Source: Syntrophus sp963665935
GTDB taxonomy: Bacteria > Desulfobacterota > Syntrophia > Syntrophales > Syntrophaceae
Assembly (NCBI GenBank): GCA_963665935.1
Contig: OY762510.1
Location: 1,550,001-1,614,000 of the forward strand
Length of the DNA: 64,000 nucleotides
Direction of reading: 5' to 3'
Below are positions 17,006-24,692 of the stretch, piece by piece. Positions within the stretch are counted from its first letter, which is position 1; each line of letters opens with the position of its first letter. Made by a program: the position numbers and the translations under genes. A model generated the notes under the pieces. The model was not told where the DNA came from and searched no databases. It was given only the letters and a program-made list of their open reading frames with translations.

Positions 17006-18801
17006 GATGGCATCTCCGTTTCGATCTGTTCGGATGAGACTTCCCGATAGGGCAGAAGAACGGAGAAAACCGTTCCCTTGCCGAGTTCACTGGTTACGCG
17101 GATCTCTCCGCCATGGGCCTCGACGATCCGCTGGGCAATAGGCAGTCCCAGACCGGTTCCGGAAGCGCGGGTGGTGAAATAGGGATCGAAGATCCGGCCC
17201 AGTTCCTCTTTGCCGATTCCTGTGCCCGTATCGGAGACATCCACCCGGAAGCTTTGCACTTCAGACTGGGCGAGCGTAAGGGAAAGCGTTCCCCCTTTTT
17301 CCATGGCGTTTAAGGCATTGAGGGTCAGATTGAGAAAGACCTGGGTCATTTTGTCTGTATCCAGAAAGAGGTCGGGAACCGGGTTGGAAAAATCGGTCAT
17401 CAGGGTGACGCCTTTTTCCTGTGCCTGGGCCTCGATCATTTTCAGGGTATGGTGAAGGATCGGTTCGATGGCCGCCACTTTCCGGTTCAGGGTCAGGGAG
17501 CGGGAAAACTCCAGGAGTTGGCCGATGACGCGGTTCAGCCGTTCCACCTCCTGGATCATGATACCCGTCACCTGTTGGTCTTCCGGGTTGTCCCGGTACC
17601 GTTCCCGCAGGTAAGTGGCAAAACCCTTGATGGAGCTCAGGGGATTCCGGATTTCGTGGGCCACGCCGGCGGCCAGGCTGCCGATGGCCGCCAGCCGACG
17701 ATTGCGCTCCACTTCGCTCTTGAGGCGCTGTACCTCCGTCAGATCCCGGAAAAGGATTGCATATCCGAAAAAAGCCCCTTCGTCGTCCTGGAGTCTTGTG
17801 GCAATGATTTCCAGAGGAATCGTCCGTCCCTCACCGACTGGGCAATCCCTTTCCCCTGCCAGAATCGGTTGCACCGCGCTGAGGGCTTCCGGCATTTCCG
17901 TAAAACAATCGGGCAGGACTTCCGCGGCCCTTTTACCAAGAACATCCCTGACAGGCAACCCGAAAACGGTTGCCGCCGTCTCGTTACAGGCGATGAGCCT
18001 TTTCTCGGGGTCCACGGCCACCAGCCCGATGGGCATGTGGTTCACCAGGCTTTCGGAGAAAGCCCTGGCCTGGGAAAGGGAGCCCCGGACCGATCGGTAG
18101 CCTTGCGCCAGGAACAGGGAAATCATTCCGGCAAAGCCGATGAGAAGGAGCGCTGACCCGGTGATGACGGCATTTCGGGTGTCCTGCTTTCTTGCTTCGA
18201 GGATGGGTCCCATGTCCAGCCCGACAAAAATGATATAACCGGGGGAGGAGCGGACATCCTTTCCGCTCTTGCCGTCCTGGCGATCCTGACCGGGGGAATC
18301 CATCTCTTCTCCGAATTTCGGAAAAGAGTCCCCTCCTGTTGAAAAGCCCCGGTAAACTTCAAAGGTATCGGCGCCCTGGGCGTTGGCGATCTGACGCCAG
18401 GCCACCTGAGTCTGCCGGGCTGCAGCCTTGAGATCCAGATCCCACCCGTATAACTCGCCCACCATGGAGGGATCGCTGTCCGCCAGGATGACTCCCTGCG
18501 TATCGGCAAGAATGAGGTAATCCACCCCCGGCTGCCGGGCCGTTTCGATAACAAGCTTCCGGAACTGGAGACTGCCCCATTCGAGGCCGGCCCCCGTCCG
18601 GGCGCCCGCCTCGAAGGATCGGATCAAGGCCTCACCCTTTTCGATCAACAGACGGGTGGTGAGCTCCTTCTCCCGGTGGATATTTCCCAGGGTGATGTAA
18701 GCGAAAATCGGGATCAACACGAGGAGCGCCCCCAGGATGACCCACGGGGGGATCATCACCCAGAAATTCCTTAAAGAGGATTTTTCGTGCGCCTTTTTCA
18801 T
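17002..18801 (-). CDS. Membrane sensor histidine kinase (ZraS-like)
   Basis: Chosen start is the ATG at 18801 (599 residues, MKKAHEKSS); an in-frame TTG at 18879 would add a polar, charged stretch before the first helix and is less likely. One helix lies at about residues 15-40, then a periplasmic region of about 170 residues, a second helix near 215-240, a PAS domain (SLVNHMPIGLVAVD), HisKA with VAHEIRNPLSSI and HATPase with GTGLGLPIAQRIVEAHGG. It should phosphorylate the coupled NtrC-type regulator. In enterobacteria ZraS senses zinc or envelope stress with ZraP. That assignment here rests on synteny and class, not on a recognised metal site. Confidence 0.9.
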   Translation of the reverse strand: MKKAHEKSSLRNFWVMIPPWVILGALLVLIPIFAYITLGNIHREKELTTRLLIEKGEALIRSFEAGARTGAGLEWGSLQFRKLVIETARQPGVDYLILADTQGVILADSDPSMVGELYGWDLDLKAAARQTQVAWRQIANAQGADTFEVYRGFSTGGDSFPKFGEEMDSPGQDRQDGKSGKDVRSSPGYIIFVGLDMGPILEARKQDTRNAVITGSALLLIGFAGMISLFLAQGYRSVRGSLSQARAFSESLVNHMPIGLVAVDPEKRLIACNETAATVFGLPVRDVLGKRAAEVLPDCFTEMPEALSAVQPILAGERDCPVGEGRTIPLEIIATRLQDDEGAFFGYAILFRDLTEVQRLKSEVERNRRLAAIGSLAAGVAHEIRNPLSSIKGFATYLRERYRDNPEDQQVTGIMIQEVERLNRVIGQLLEFSRSLTLNRKVAAIEPILHHTLKMIEAQAQEKGVTLMTDFSNPVPDLFLDTDKMTQVFLNLTLNALNAMEKGGTLSLTLAQSEVQSFRVDVSDTGTGIGKEELGRIFDPYFTTRASGTGLGLPIAQRIVEAHGGEIRVTSELGKGTVFSVLLPYREVSSEQIETEMPS

Positions 18802-18861
18802 GAGACTGCCCGTCTGTCCCGCCCTGTTCCCGGAGGGGGGCAGGGCGTTCCGTCTTTCCGT

Positions 18862-18900
18862 TGGATACACTGTATGCAACTGGATACCACAATTGGATAC
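18862..18900. repeat. Three TGGATAC direct repeats in the divergent regulatory region
   Basis: TGGATAC occurs at 18862-18868, 18881-18887 and 18894-18900, just upstream of the kinase ATG and about 95-130 bases upstream of the ZraP-like sigma-54 promoter. That spacing fits upstream activator sites for the neighbouring NtrC-type regulator, though such sites are usually inverted repeats. Confidence 0.4.
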
Positions 18901-18994
18901 TTATTATCCATGTTTTCTCGCCGAATGGTCATGAGAAAAAAGCAAAATGTAAATAACATTGAAATATAGACCACATGAGTGGTGATACCCGTCA

Positions 18995-19009
18995 TGGCAC
19001 AACTGTTGC
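18995..19009 (+). promoter_or_regulatory. Sigma-54 promoter of the ZraP-like gene
   Basis: TGGCAC (18995-19000), 5-base spacer, TTGC (19006-19009): a full -24/-12 match, 45 bases before the ATG at 19055. A short inverted repeat CCAC-ATGA-GTGG lies just upstream (18971-18982). Confidence 0.87.
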
Positions 19010-19054
19010 CCTATAGAAAAGCAAAGAAAAAAGTCAAGAAAGGAGCAAAAAATC

Positions 19055-19561
19055 ATGAAAAAAGTACTGACGATGATGGCCGTATTGGTCCTTGTGGCGG
19101 CAGTCGCTGTACCCTCTTTTGCCTATCGGGGGTGGAGAGGCCATGGAGACGGTCCATGCGGAGATATTACCAAATTTCCGGGACTTAACCTGACCGTGGA
19201 ACAGAAGGCCAAGCTGACGGAGATGCAGACTGCTCATTTGAAGGACATCAAGCCTCTTCAGGACAAGTTGTTCAGCAAAAAGGGTGACCTGAGACTTCTC
19301 TGGCAGGAAAAGAACCTGGATCAGGCCAAAATCATGGCCCTGGACAAGGAAATCCGAGTCATTCGGGATCAGATTCATGACAAGAGGAGCAGCTACCAGT
19401 GGGCTGTTTACAAACTCCTGACCCCGGAACAGCGGGAGCAATTCAAAGGCTTTGGTCCCGGAGGACCCTGCGGCGGTCCGGGCATGGGTCATGGTGACGG
19501 TCCCGGGCATGGCCCCGGCATGATGATGGGTCCGGGAGCGGACAGGATGGGTAACGAATAG
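19055..19561 (+). CDS. ZraP/Spy/CpxP-like periplasmic protein
   Basis: A 168-residue exported protein. The signal peptide (residues 1-23, cleavage after PSFA) is clear. The mature part has LTVEQKAKLTEMQTAHL and LLTPEQREQF, the paired LTxxQ motifs of the Spy/CpxP/ZraP family, on a helical core. The tail is rich in Gly, His and Met (GMGHGDGPGHGPG), which suggests metal binding. ZraP-type proteins act as periplasmic chaperones and zinc-dependent repressors of the ZraSR system. The gene is divergent from the ZraSR-like pair and has a sigma-54 promoter and a strong ribosome site (AAGGAG). A terminator follows. Confidence 0.88.
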   Translation: MKKVLTMMAVLVLVAAVAVPSFAYRGWRGHGDGPCGDITKFPGLNLTVEQKAKLTEMQTAHLKDIKPLQDKLFSKKGDLRLLWQEKNLDQAKIMALDKEIRVIRDQIHDKRSSYQWAVYKLLTPEQREQFKGFGPGGPCGGPGMGHGDGPGHGPGMMMGPGADRMGNE

Positions 19562-19608
19562 TCAACAAACCTCATTTCGGGGAGGGTCGTCAAGCCATCC
19601 CCATAACC

Positions 19609-19648
19609 AAAGGGGATCGCCCCGGTGCAACCGGACGATCCCCTTTTT
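19609..19648. terminator. Intrinsic terminator between zraP-like gene and kup
   Basis: AAAGGGGATCG (19609-19619) pairs with CGATCCCCTTT (19636-19646), followed by Ts on the plus strand. It serves the ZraP-like gene and probably also the convergent kup copy, where the minus strand offers A/T-rich flanks. Confidence 0.85.
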
Positions 19649-19667
19649 AAATTACAGAGTTTCTCTT

Positions 19668-21602
19668 TTAAAGTTCAACCTGAGCGCCCAGCTCCACCAC
19701 GCGGTTGACGGGCAGATTGAAGTGGGCGGCGGGAGTCCCGGCGTTGCGGGACATGAAGGCAAACAGGGCTTTTCGCCAACGGAACATTTTTGAATCTCCC
19801 GTGGTGAGCAGTGTCTCTCTGCCCAGGTAGAAGGTTGTGGTCATGGGGTCCGTTTCCAGTCCGTAACCGGAAGCAAGCTTCAGAATGAGCGGCACATCGG
19901 GCGTCTGCATGAAGCCGTTCAGCGCCTCAATCCGATAAAATCCCTGACCCAGTTCCTGGACGGAGACTCTTTCTTTTGCCGGAACGGTCGGCACGTCCAC
20001 CGAACGGATGGTGAGCAGCAGGACCTGTTCATGGAGCGTGTGGATGTGTTTCACATGGTGAAGAAGCGTCGGAGGGGTCCCGGTGGGGGAAAGGGTCATG
20101 AAGACCGCAGTGCCCGGCACCCGGGATAGCTTGTGTTCCGCCACCTCTTCGAGGAAAAACTCTACGGGCAGCCTTTCGGTCTGCAGCTTCCGGTTGAGCT
20201 CTTCCCGTCCTCTTCGCCAGGTGGTCATCGCGATGGTGATGAGCAGGGCGGCCAGCAGGGTAAACCACCCGCCATCGGCGACTTTCAGGAGATTGCCCCC
20301 CAGAAAGGACAGATCGAAGGCGAGGAAGATTGCAACCAATGGAAAGGCCTTCCAGAAAGGCCATCTCCATTTATGAATGAGAACGAGGAAGTATAAGAGG
20401 GACGTGACAGTCATCGTTCCAGTCACCGCAATGCCATAGGCCCCGGCCAGTCCCCCTGAGCCACCGAAGCCGAGGACAACGCCAATACAGGCAAGCATCA
20501 GGGCGTAGTTGATAAAGGGAATATAGATCTGGCCTCGCATTTCCCTGGAGGTGTGCACAATCCGGATTCGGGGGAAAAACCCCAGCTGAATGGCCTGCTG
20601 GGTAAGAGAATAGACCCCGGAAATGAGCGCCTGGGAGGCGATGACCGTCGCGACCGTGGCCAGGCAGACCATGGGATAAAGCAGGTGTGGGGGAACAACG
20701 CCATAAAAGGGGTTGATCTTCATCTCCGGAGAATGAAGGAGGAGGGCCCCCTGTCCGAAATAGTTGAGCAGTAGCGCGGGATAGGCGATCGCCAGCCAGG
20801 AAAAACGGATGGGATTGCGGCCGAAATGACCCAGATCCGTGTAAAGGGCCTCGCCACCGGTAAGGCAGAGGACCACGGAACCAAGGACGACGATGCCATG
20901 GAACTTGTTTATGACAAAAAAATGAAAGGCATAAATCGGGTCAAGGGCCAAAAGAACCCGAGGCTCTTTCAGTATTTGAAAGGCTCCGAGCACGCCGATC
21001 GCGGCAAACCACAGCAGCATGATCGGACCGAAAATCTTTCCGATGTCTGCCGTCCCCCGGCGTTGCACCAGAAAGAGGGTCAGGAGAACGAGGCAGGTCA
21101 GGGGCAGAATGGCCGGAGCCGCTGCCCGAGTGGCGATTTCCAGGCCTTCAACGGCGGAAAGAACGGAAATGGCCGGGGTAATGATGCCGTCTCCATAGAG
21201 AAGGCCTGCACCCAGAATGCCGGCTAGAATTGCGATAGTTCGCTTGCGGAGCGATAATTTACCCGCCGAGGTTGGGATCAGGCCCAGCAGGGCGAAGATC
21301 CCGCCTTCCCCCCGGTTGTCCGCCCGCAGGATGAAGACGACGTATTTGATGCTGACCACCATGGTCAGCGACCAGAAGATCAGGGAAAGGGTTCCCAGAA
21401 GATTTGCCTTGGTGAGCGCTATCGCGTGAATTCCGTAAAAGCACTCCCTGATTGTATAGAGCGGACTGGTTCCCAGGTCGCCGAAGACAACGCCCAAGGC
21501 ACCCAAGGCGAGAAGCAGGAATTTTCCATTCAAAGGGTCTTGGGTTTGATTATCGGAATTTTGTAAGGACCCATAACCCTTTACATCAGGATGGCCAATC
21601 AA
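19668..21602 (-). CDS. kup: Kup potassium transporter, copy 1 (riboswitch-controlled)
   Basis: A 644-residue KUP/HAK/KT family protein with twelve predicted helices (about residues 25-450) and the usual cytoplasmic C-terminal domain. The signature ALGVVFGDLGTSPLYT is near the N-terminus, and GGEALYTDLGHFG and FNYALM-like segments follow. It imports K+ with H+ across the inner membrane. The start is TTG, supported by GGGGAGGTG eight bases before it. Copy 2 at 22685 is of equal length and very similar throughout. A c-di-AMP riboswitch occupies the leader, so expression should fall when c-di-AMP is high. Confidence 0.96.
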   Translation of the reverse strand: MIGHPDVKGYGSLQNSDNQTQDPLNGKFLLLALGALGVVFGDLGTSPLYTIRECFYGIHAIALTKANLLGTLSLIFWSLTMVVSIKYVVFILRADNRGEGGIFALLGLIPTSAGKLSLRKRTIAILAGILGAGLLYGDGIITPAISVLSAVEGLEIATRAAAPAILPLTCLVLLTLFLVQRRGTADIGKIFGPIMLLWFAAIGVLGAFQILKEPRVLLALDPIYAFHFFVINKFHGIVVLGSVVLCLTGGEALYTDLGHFGRNPIRFSWLAIAYPALLLNYFGQGALLLHSPEMKINPFYGVVPPHLLYPMVCLATVATVIASQALISGVYSLTQQAIQLGFFPRIRIVHTSREMRGQIYIPFINYALMLACIGVVLGFGGSGGLAGAYGIAVTGTMTVTSLLYFLVLIHKWRWPFWKAFPLVAIFLAFDLSFLGGNLLKVADGGWFTLLAALLITIAMTTWRRGREELNRKLQTERLPVEFFLEEVAEHKLSRVPGTAVFMTLSPTGTPPTLLHHVKHIHTLHEQVLLLTIRSVDVPTVPAKERVSVQELGQGFYRIEALNGFMQTPDVPLILKLASGYGLETDPMTTTFYLGRETLLTTGDSKMFRWRKALFAFMSRNAGTPAAHFNLPVNRVVELGAQVEL

Positions 21603-21664
21603 AGAATAACACCTCCCCCACAGTTAAACGATTGAAGGAGCTGTCTCCTGTCAAAAACTTTGAG

Positions 21665-21790
21665 AGAGTCTCCTCTACGACGCCTGCGAGGTTAGCTGAC
21701 GGGCTCGGGCCGAAGAGTGCCCTACGCCATCTGACGATACGCCCCGGAATCACGGGTCCCCCGCTCCTCGGAATACGAGGATTCGGCAGC
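21665..21790 (-). promoter_or_regulatory. c-di-AMP (ydaO/yuaA) riboswitch upstream of kup copy 1
   Basis: Read on the minus strand, this leader carries the conserved blocks of the ydaO/yuaA class in order: CCGAATCC with a hairpin, GCGGGGGACCC, GGGGCGTATCG, GTAGGGCAC, then GGCCCGAGCCCGTCAG with AGCTAACCTCGCAGGCG and AGAGGAGA. These are the two pseudosymmetric c-di-AMP sites and the terminal block. The class typically turns expression off when c-di-AMP is bound, and kup is a known target in several phyla. The expression platform is not clear; a short GGAG-ACAG-CTCC hairpin before the ribosome site (about 21638-21649) may take part. Confidence 0.9.
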
Positions 21791-21794
21791 AATG

Positions 21795-21822
21795 GTTAAA
21801 CACTAAATGGTCTGGTTGTCAA
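21795..21822 (-). promoter_or_regulatory. Candidate promoter for kup copy 1
   Basis: TTGACA (complement of 21817-21822) is followed after 16 bases by TTTAAC (complement of 21795-21800). Transcription would start near 21788, right at the 5' edge of the riboswitch. The -10 match is imperfect (4 of 6). A very similar TTGACA block lies upstream of kup copy 2. Confidence 0.5.
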
Positions 21823-21883
21823 GACATCGTCTTGTTTCCAATCGGTTAAAATAGCTGGAAATTCGCAAGGGGTGCCGTCATGG

Positions 21884-22630
21884 CTAAGGCTCAAGCTTTG
21901 CCCCTTGGAGGTCAGCTTCCGTGAGATCCGTTCCACGGACGTCCGCCTCGCTGAGATCCGCACCTTTCAGGTTCGTCCCCCGCAGGTTTGCCCCGCTCAG
22001 ATTGGCCCGGGTTAGATCTGCTCTCCGAAGGTATGTCTCACTGAGGTCCGCCTTGGACAGGTCCGATCCGACCAGGTAGGCTTCAATAAGATAAGATCCG
22101 CTGAGACAGGCTTCGGTGAGATTCGCCCCGCTCAGATTCGCTTCGGTAAGATCCGCTCCCCGGATATTCGCCTCGGTAAGATTAGCCCGGGTGATATCCG
22201 CCCTGCGGAGATCTGCTTCGGAAAGATCGACCTCGTTGAGCGTTGCCTCACTCAGGTCTGCTCTCTGAAGGTTCGCCTTGCTGAAGTTCGTCATCCGGAG
22301 ATCGGCATGGTGCAGATTCGCCTCGGTAAGATCCGCTCCGCTGAGATCCGCCCCCCCGAGGTGCGCCCCGCTGAGATTTGCTCTAGAAAGCTTCGCCGAA
22401 CGGAGATTCGCTTCGGTAAGATCCGCCCTCTGGAGGTTTGCCGCTTGGAGGTTTGCTGCCTGGAGGTTCACCTCGCTGAGGTCGGCCTCCCGCAGGTCCG
22501 CTTCGCTGAGGTCTGCTTTACGGAGATCAGCCCGGCGAAGATTGGGGAGTTGCAGGGGATTTTGGGATCTCCATGCGTTCCAAATGGCTACCCCCTCTTT
22601 CAGAATCTCAAGATGTGTCTTTTCATTCAT
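21884..22630 (-). CDS. Pentapeptide-repeat protein
   Basis: The ATG at 22630 has GGCGGAG before it and gives 248 residues; an upstream in-frame TTG (22645) is weaker. After an N-terminal cap (residues 1-35, with GVAIWNAWR and PNLRRADL typical of such proteins) almost the whole chain is about 40 tandem pentapeptides of A(D/N)L(S/T/R)x type, predicted to fold as a right-handed quadrilateral beta helix. There is no signal peptide. Some pentapeptide proteins mimic DNA and protect gyrase, but most have no known role. It sits between the two kup copies on the same strand. Its repeats make the DNA itself internally repetitive. Confidence 0.93.
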   Translation of the reverse strand: MNEKTHLEILKEGVAIWNAWRSQNPLQLPNLRRADLRKADLSEADLREADLSEVNLQAANLQAANLQRADLTEANLRSAKLSRANLSGAHLGGADLSGADLTEANLHHADLRMTNFSKANLQRADLSEATLNEVDLSEADLRRADITRANLTEANIRGADLTEANLSGANLTEACLSGSYLIEAYLVGSDLSKADLSETYLRRADLTRANLSGANLRGTNLKGADLSEADVRGTDLTEADLQGAKLEP

Positions 22631-22684
22631 AGGAAACTCCGCCAAAGTAAATTTCCATATAGCAATATCTTAAGTGTATTCCCT

Positions 22685-24619
22685 TTAAATTTCCACCTGA
22701 GCGCCCAGTTCCACTACCCGGTTGACCGGCAGGTTGAAATAGGCCGCAGGGGTTCCAGCGTTGCGGGACATAAAAGCGAAGAGCGATTTCCGCCAGCGCA
22801 GCATCTTTGAATCTCCGGTGGTGAGCAGCAGTTCTCTACCCAGGTAGAAGGTCGTCGTCATGGGATCCGTTTTCAGCCCCTGGGTTGTGGCGATTCTAAG
22901 GATTTCCGGCACATCGGGCTTTTGCATGAATCCATCGACGGCCTCAACACGGTAAAATCCCTGGCCCAGGTCTTCGACGGTAACCCTCTCCCGATCAGGA
23001 ACCGTGGGCACGCCTACGGAACGGAGAGTGAGGAGCAGAACCTTTTCATGGAGCATGTGGTTGTGCTTCACATGGTGGAGAAGGGTCAGCGGGATACCGG
23101 CAGGAGAAATGGTCATGAAGATTGCCGTACCAGGCACCCGGGGAAGGCTGTGCTCCGCCAGTTCGTCCAGAAAAATCTCCACCGGCAGTCTCTCACTCTG
23201 CAGCTTCCGGTTGAGCTCTTCCCGTCCCCTGCGCCAGGTCGTCATCACGACGGTGATAACCATGGCGGCCAGCAGGGTGAACCATCCTCCATCGACAATT
23301 TTCAGGAAATTGGCGCCCAGATAGGAAAGATCGAAGACCAGAAAGGTCGCCACCAGGGGGAGGGCCTTCCAGAGCGGCCATCTCCGCCTGTTGACCAGGA
23401 CCAGGAGGAACAGGAAGGAGGAGATCGCCATCGTTCCGGTCACTGAAAGACCGTACGCCCCGGCCAGCCCGCTGGACTCGCCGAAACCGAGAACGACGCC
23501 GATACAGGCAATCATCAGGGCATAATTGACGAAGGGGATATAGATCTGGCCTTCCATCTCGCTGGAGGTGTGAACAATCCGGATACGGGGGAGAAAGCCC
23601 AGTTGAATGCCCTGCTGGGTGATGGAGAAGACCCCGGAAATGAGTGCCTGTGAGGCAATGACCGTGGCGACCGTGGCCAGACCGACCATCGGATAGAGCA
23701 GAAGCTCGGGAACGACGCCGTAAAAGGGATTGATTTTCATTTCCGGATGGTGAAGGAGAAGGGCCCCCTGGCCGAAATAGTTAAACAGCAGGGCGGGGTA
23801 GGCGACGACCAGCCAGGAAAAGCGGATGGCATTGCGTCCGAAATGACCCAGATCCGCATAGAGGGCCTCTCCACCGGTAAGGCAGAGAACCACGGAACCG
23901 AGCACGACAAATCCATGGAACTTGTTCCTGGCGAAAAAATCGAAGGCATGGATCGGGTTGACGGCATGCAATACCCGGGGCTCATTCAGGATTTGCAGGA
24001 TCCCGAGGGCACTGATGGCTGCGAACCAGATAAGCATGATCGGGCCGAAGATGGTGCCGATGTCTGCGGTCCCCCGCCGTTGGACAAGAAAGAGCATCAG
24101 GAGGATGACGCAGGTCAGGGGCACAACCGCGGGTTTCGCCGCCCTTGTCGCCACCTCCAGGCCTTCAATGGCGGAAAGGACGGAGATGGCCGGCGTGATA
24201 ATCCCTTCGCCGCAGAGGAGCCCTGCGCCCAGAATGCCTGCCAGCATCGTGAGGGAACGCTGCCGGGGAGAAATCTTGGTTGCCGATCTGGTGATCAGAC
24301 CGAGGAGGGCAAAAATCCCGCCCTCTCCCCGGTTGTCCGCCCGCAGGATAAAGACCACGTATTTGATGCAGAGCACCATGGTCATCGACCAGAAGATCAA
24401 CGAAAGGGTTCCCAGGAGATTTTTGCTGGTCAGGTCGATCGCATGGGTCCCATGGAAGCATTCCCGGATCGTGTAGAGCGGACTGGTTCCCAGGTCGCCG
24501 AAGACCACGCCCAGGGCGCCCAGGGCGAGAAGCAGAAATTTCCCTTTCCCCTGGTTCTGAGAATGGGGAGGATGATCCTCCAAGTCTGTAAAATGGTCTG
24601 CGTCAGGATGATGCTCCAA
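22685..24619 (-). CDS. kup: Kup potassium transporter, copy 2 (no riboswitch)
   Basis: A 644-residue close paralogue of the protein at 19668, with the same GVVFGDLGTSPLYT signature and the same C-terminal ending (FNLPVNRVVELGAQVE). The start is TTG, with GAGG eleven bases before it, a weaker site than that of copy 1. The N-terminal 30 residues differ and are rich in His and Asp (MEHHPDADHF). The leader is under 75 bases, so no riboswitch is possible, although a TTGACA block like that of copy 1 is present. The P-type ATPase gene ends 74 bases upstream. Two Kup proteins may differ in affinity or in control. Confidence 0.96.
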   Translation of the reverse strand: MEHHPDADHFTDLEDHPPHSQNQGKGKFLLLALGALGVVFGDLGTSPLYTIRECFHGTHAIDLTSKNLLGTLSLIFWSMTMVLCIKYVVFILRADNRGEGGIFALLGLITRSATKISPRQRSLTMLAGILGAGLLCGEGIITPAISVLSAIEGLEVATRAAKPAVVPLTCVILLMLFLVQRRGTADIGTIFGPIMLIWFAAISALGILQILNEPRVLHAVNPIHAFDFFARNKFHGFVVLGSVVLCLTGGEALYADLGHFGRNAIRFSWLVVAYPALLFNYFGQGALLLHHPEMKINPFYGVVPELLLYPMVGLATVATVIASQALISGVFSITQQGIQLGFLPRIRIVHTSSEMEGQIYIPFVNYALMIACIGVVLGFGESSGLAGAYGLSVTGTMAISSFLFLLVLVNRRRWPLWKALPLVATFLVFDLSYLGANFLKIVDGGWFTLLAAMVITVVMTTWRRGREELNRKLQSERLPVEIFLDELAEHSLPRVPGTAIFMTISPAGIPLTLLHHVKHNHMLHEKVLLLTLRSVGVPTVPDRERVTVEDLGQGFYRVEAVDGFMQKPDVPEILRIATTQGLKTDPMTTTFYLGRELLLTTGDSKMLRWRKSLFAFMSRNAGTPAAYFNLPVNRVVELGAQVEI

Positions 24620-24660
24620 AGTTTGTACAACCTCAGAATTTGAGAATTAAGCGGCACTCC

Positions 24661-24688
24661 GTTAATCATTATAAAGTCTTGTTGTCAA
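24661..24688 (-). promoter_or_regulatory. Promoter-like block upstream of kup copy 2, similar to that of copy 1
   Basis: TTGACA (complement of 24683-24688) is embedded in GTCTTGTTGTCAAGAAATC, which resembles GTCTGGTTGTCAAGACATC upstream of copy 1. An ATTAAC (complement of 24661-24666) stands at 16 bases spacing. It lies between the ATPase stop and the kup TTG. Direct proof of promoter activity is lacking. Confidence 0.35.
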
Positions 24689-24692
24689 GAAA

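Noticed and set aside
18802..18879. Extension of the ZraS-like kinase to the TTG at 18879
   Set aside because: The added residues are polar and proline/arginine-rich, run across the TGGATAC repeats and have no ribosome site; the ATG at 18801 sits just before the first membrane helix.
21884..22630. CRISPR or satellite repeat array
   Set aside because: The periodic 15-base pattern is the codon signature of pentapeptide repeats in an uninterrupted reading frame, not spaced direct repeats.
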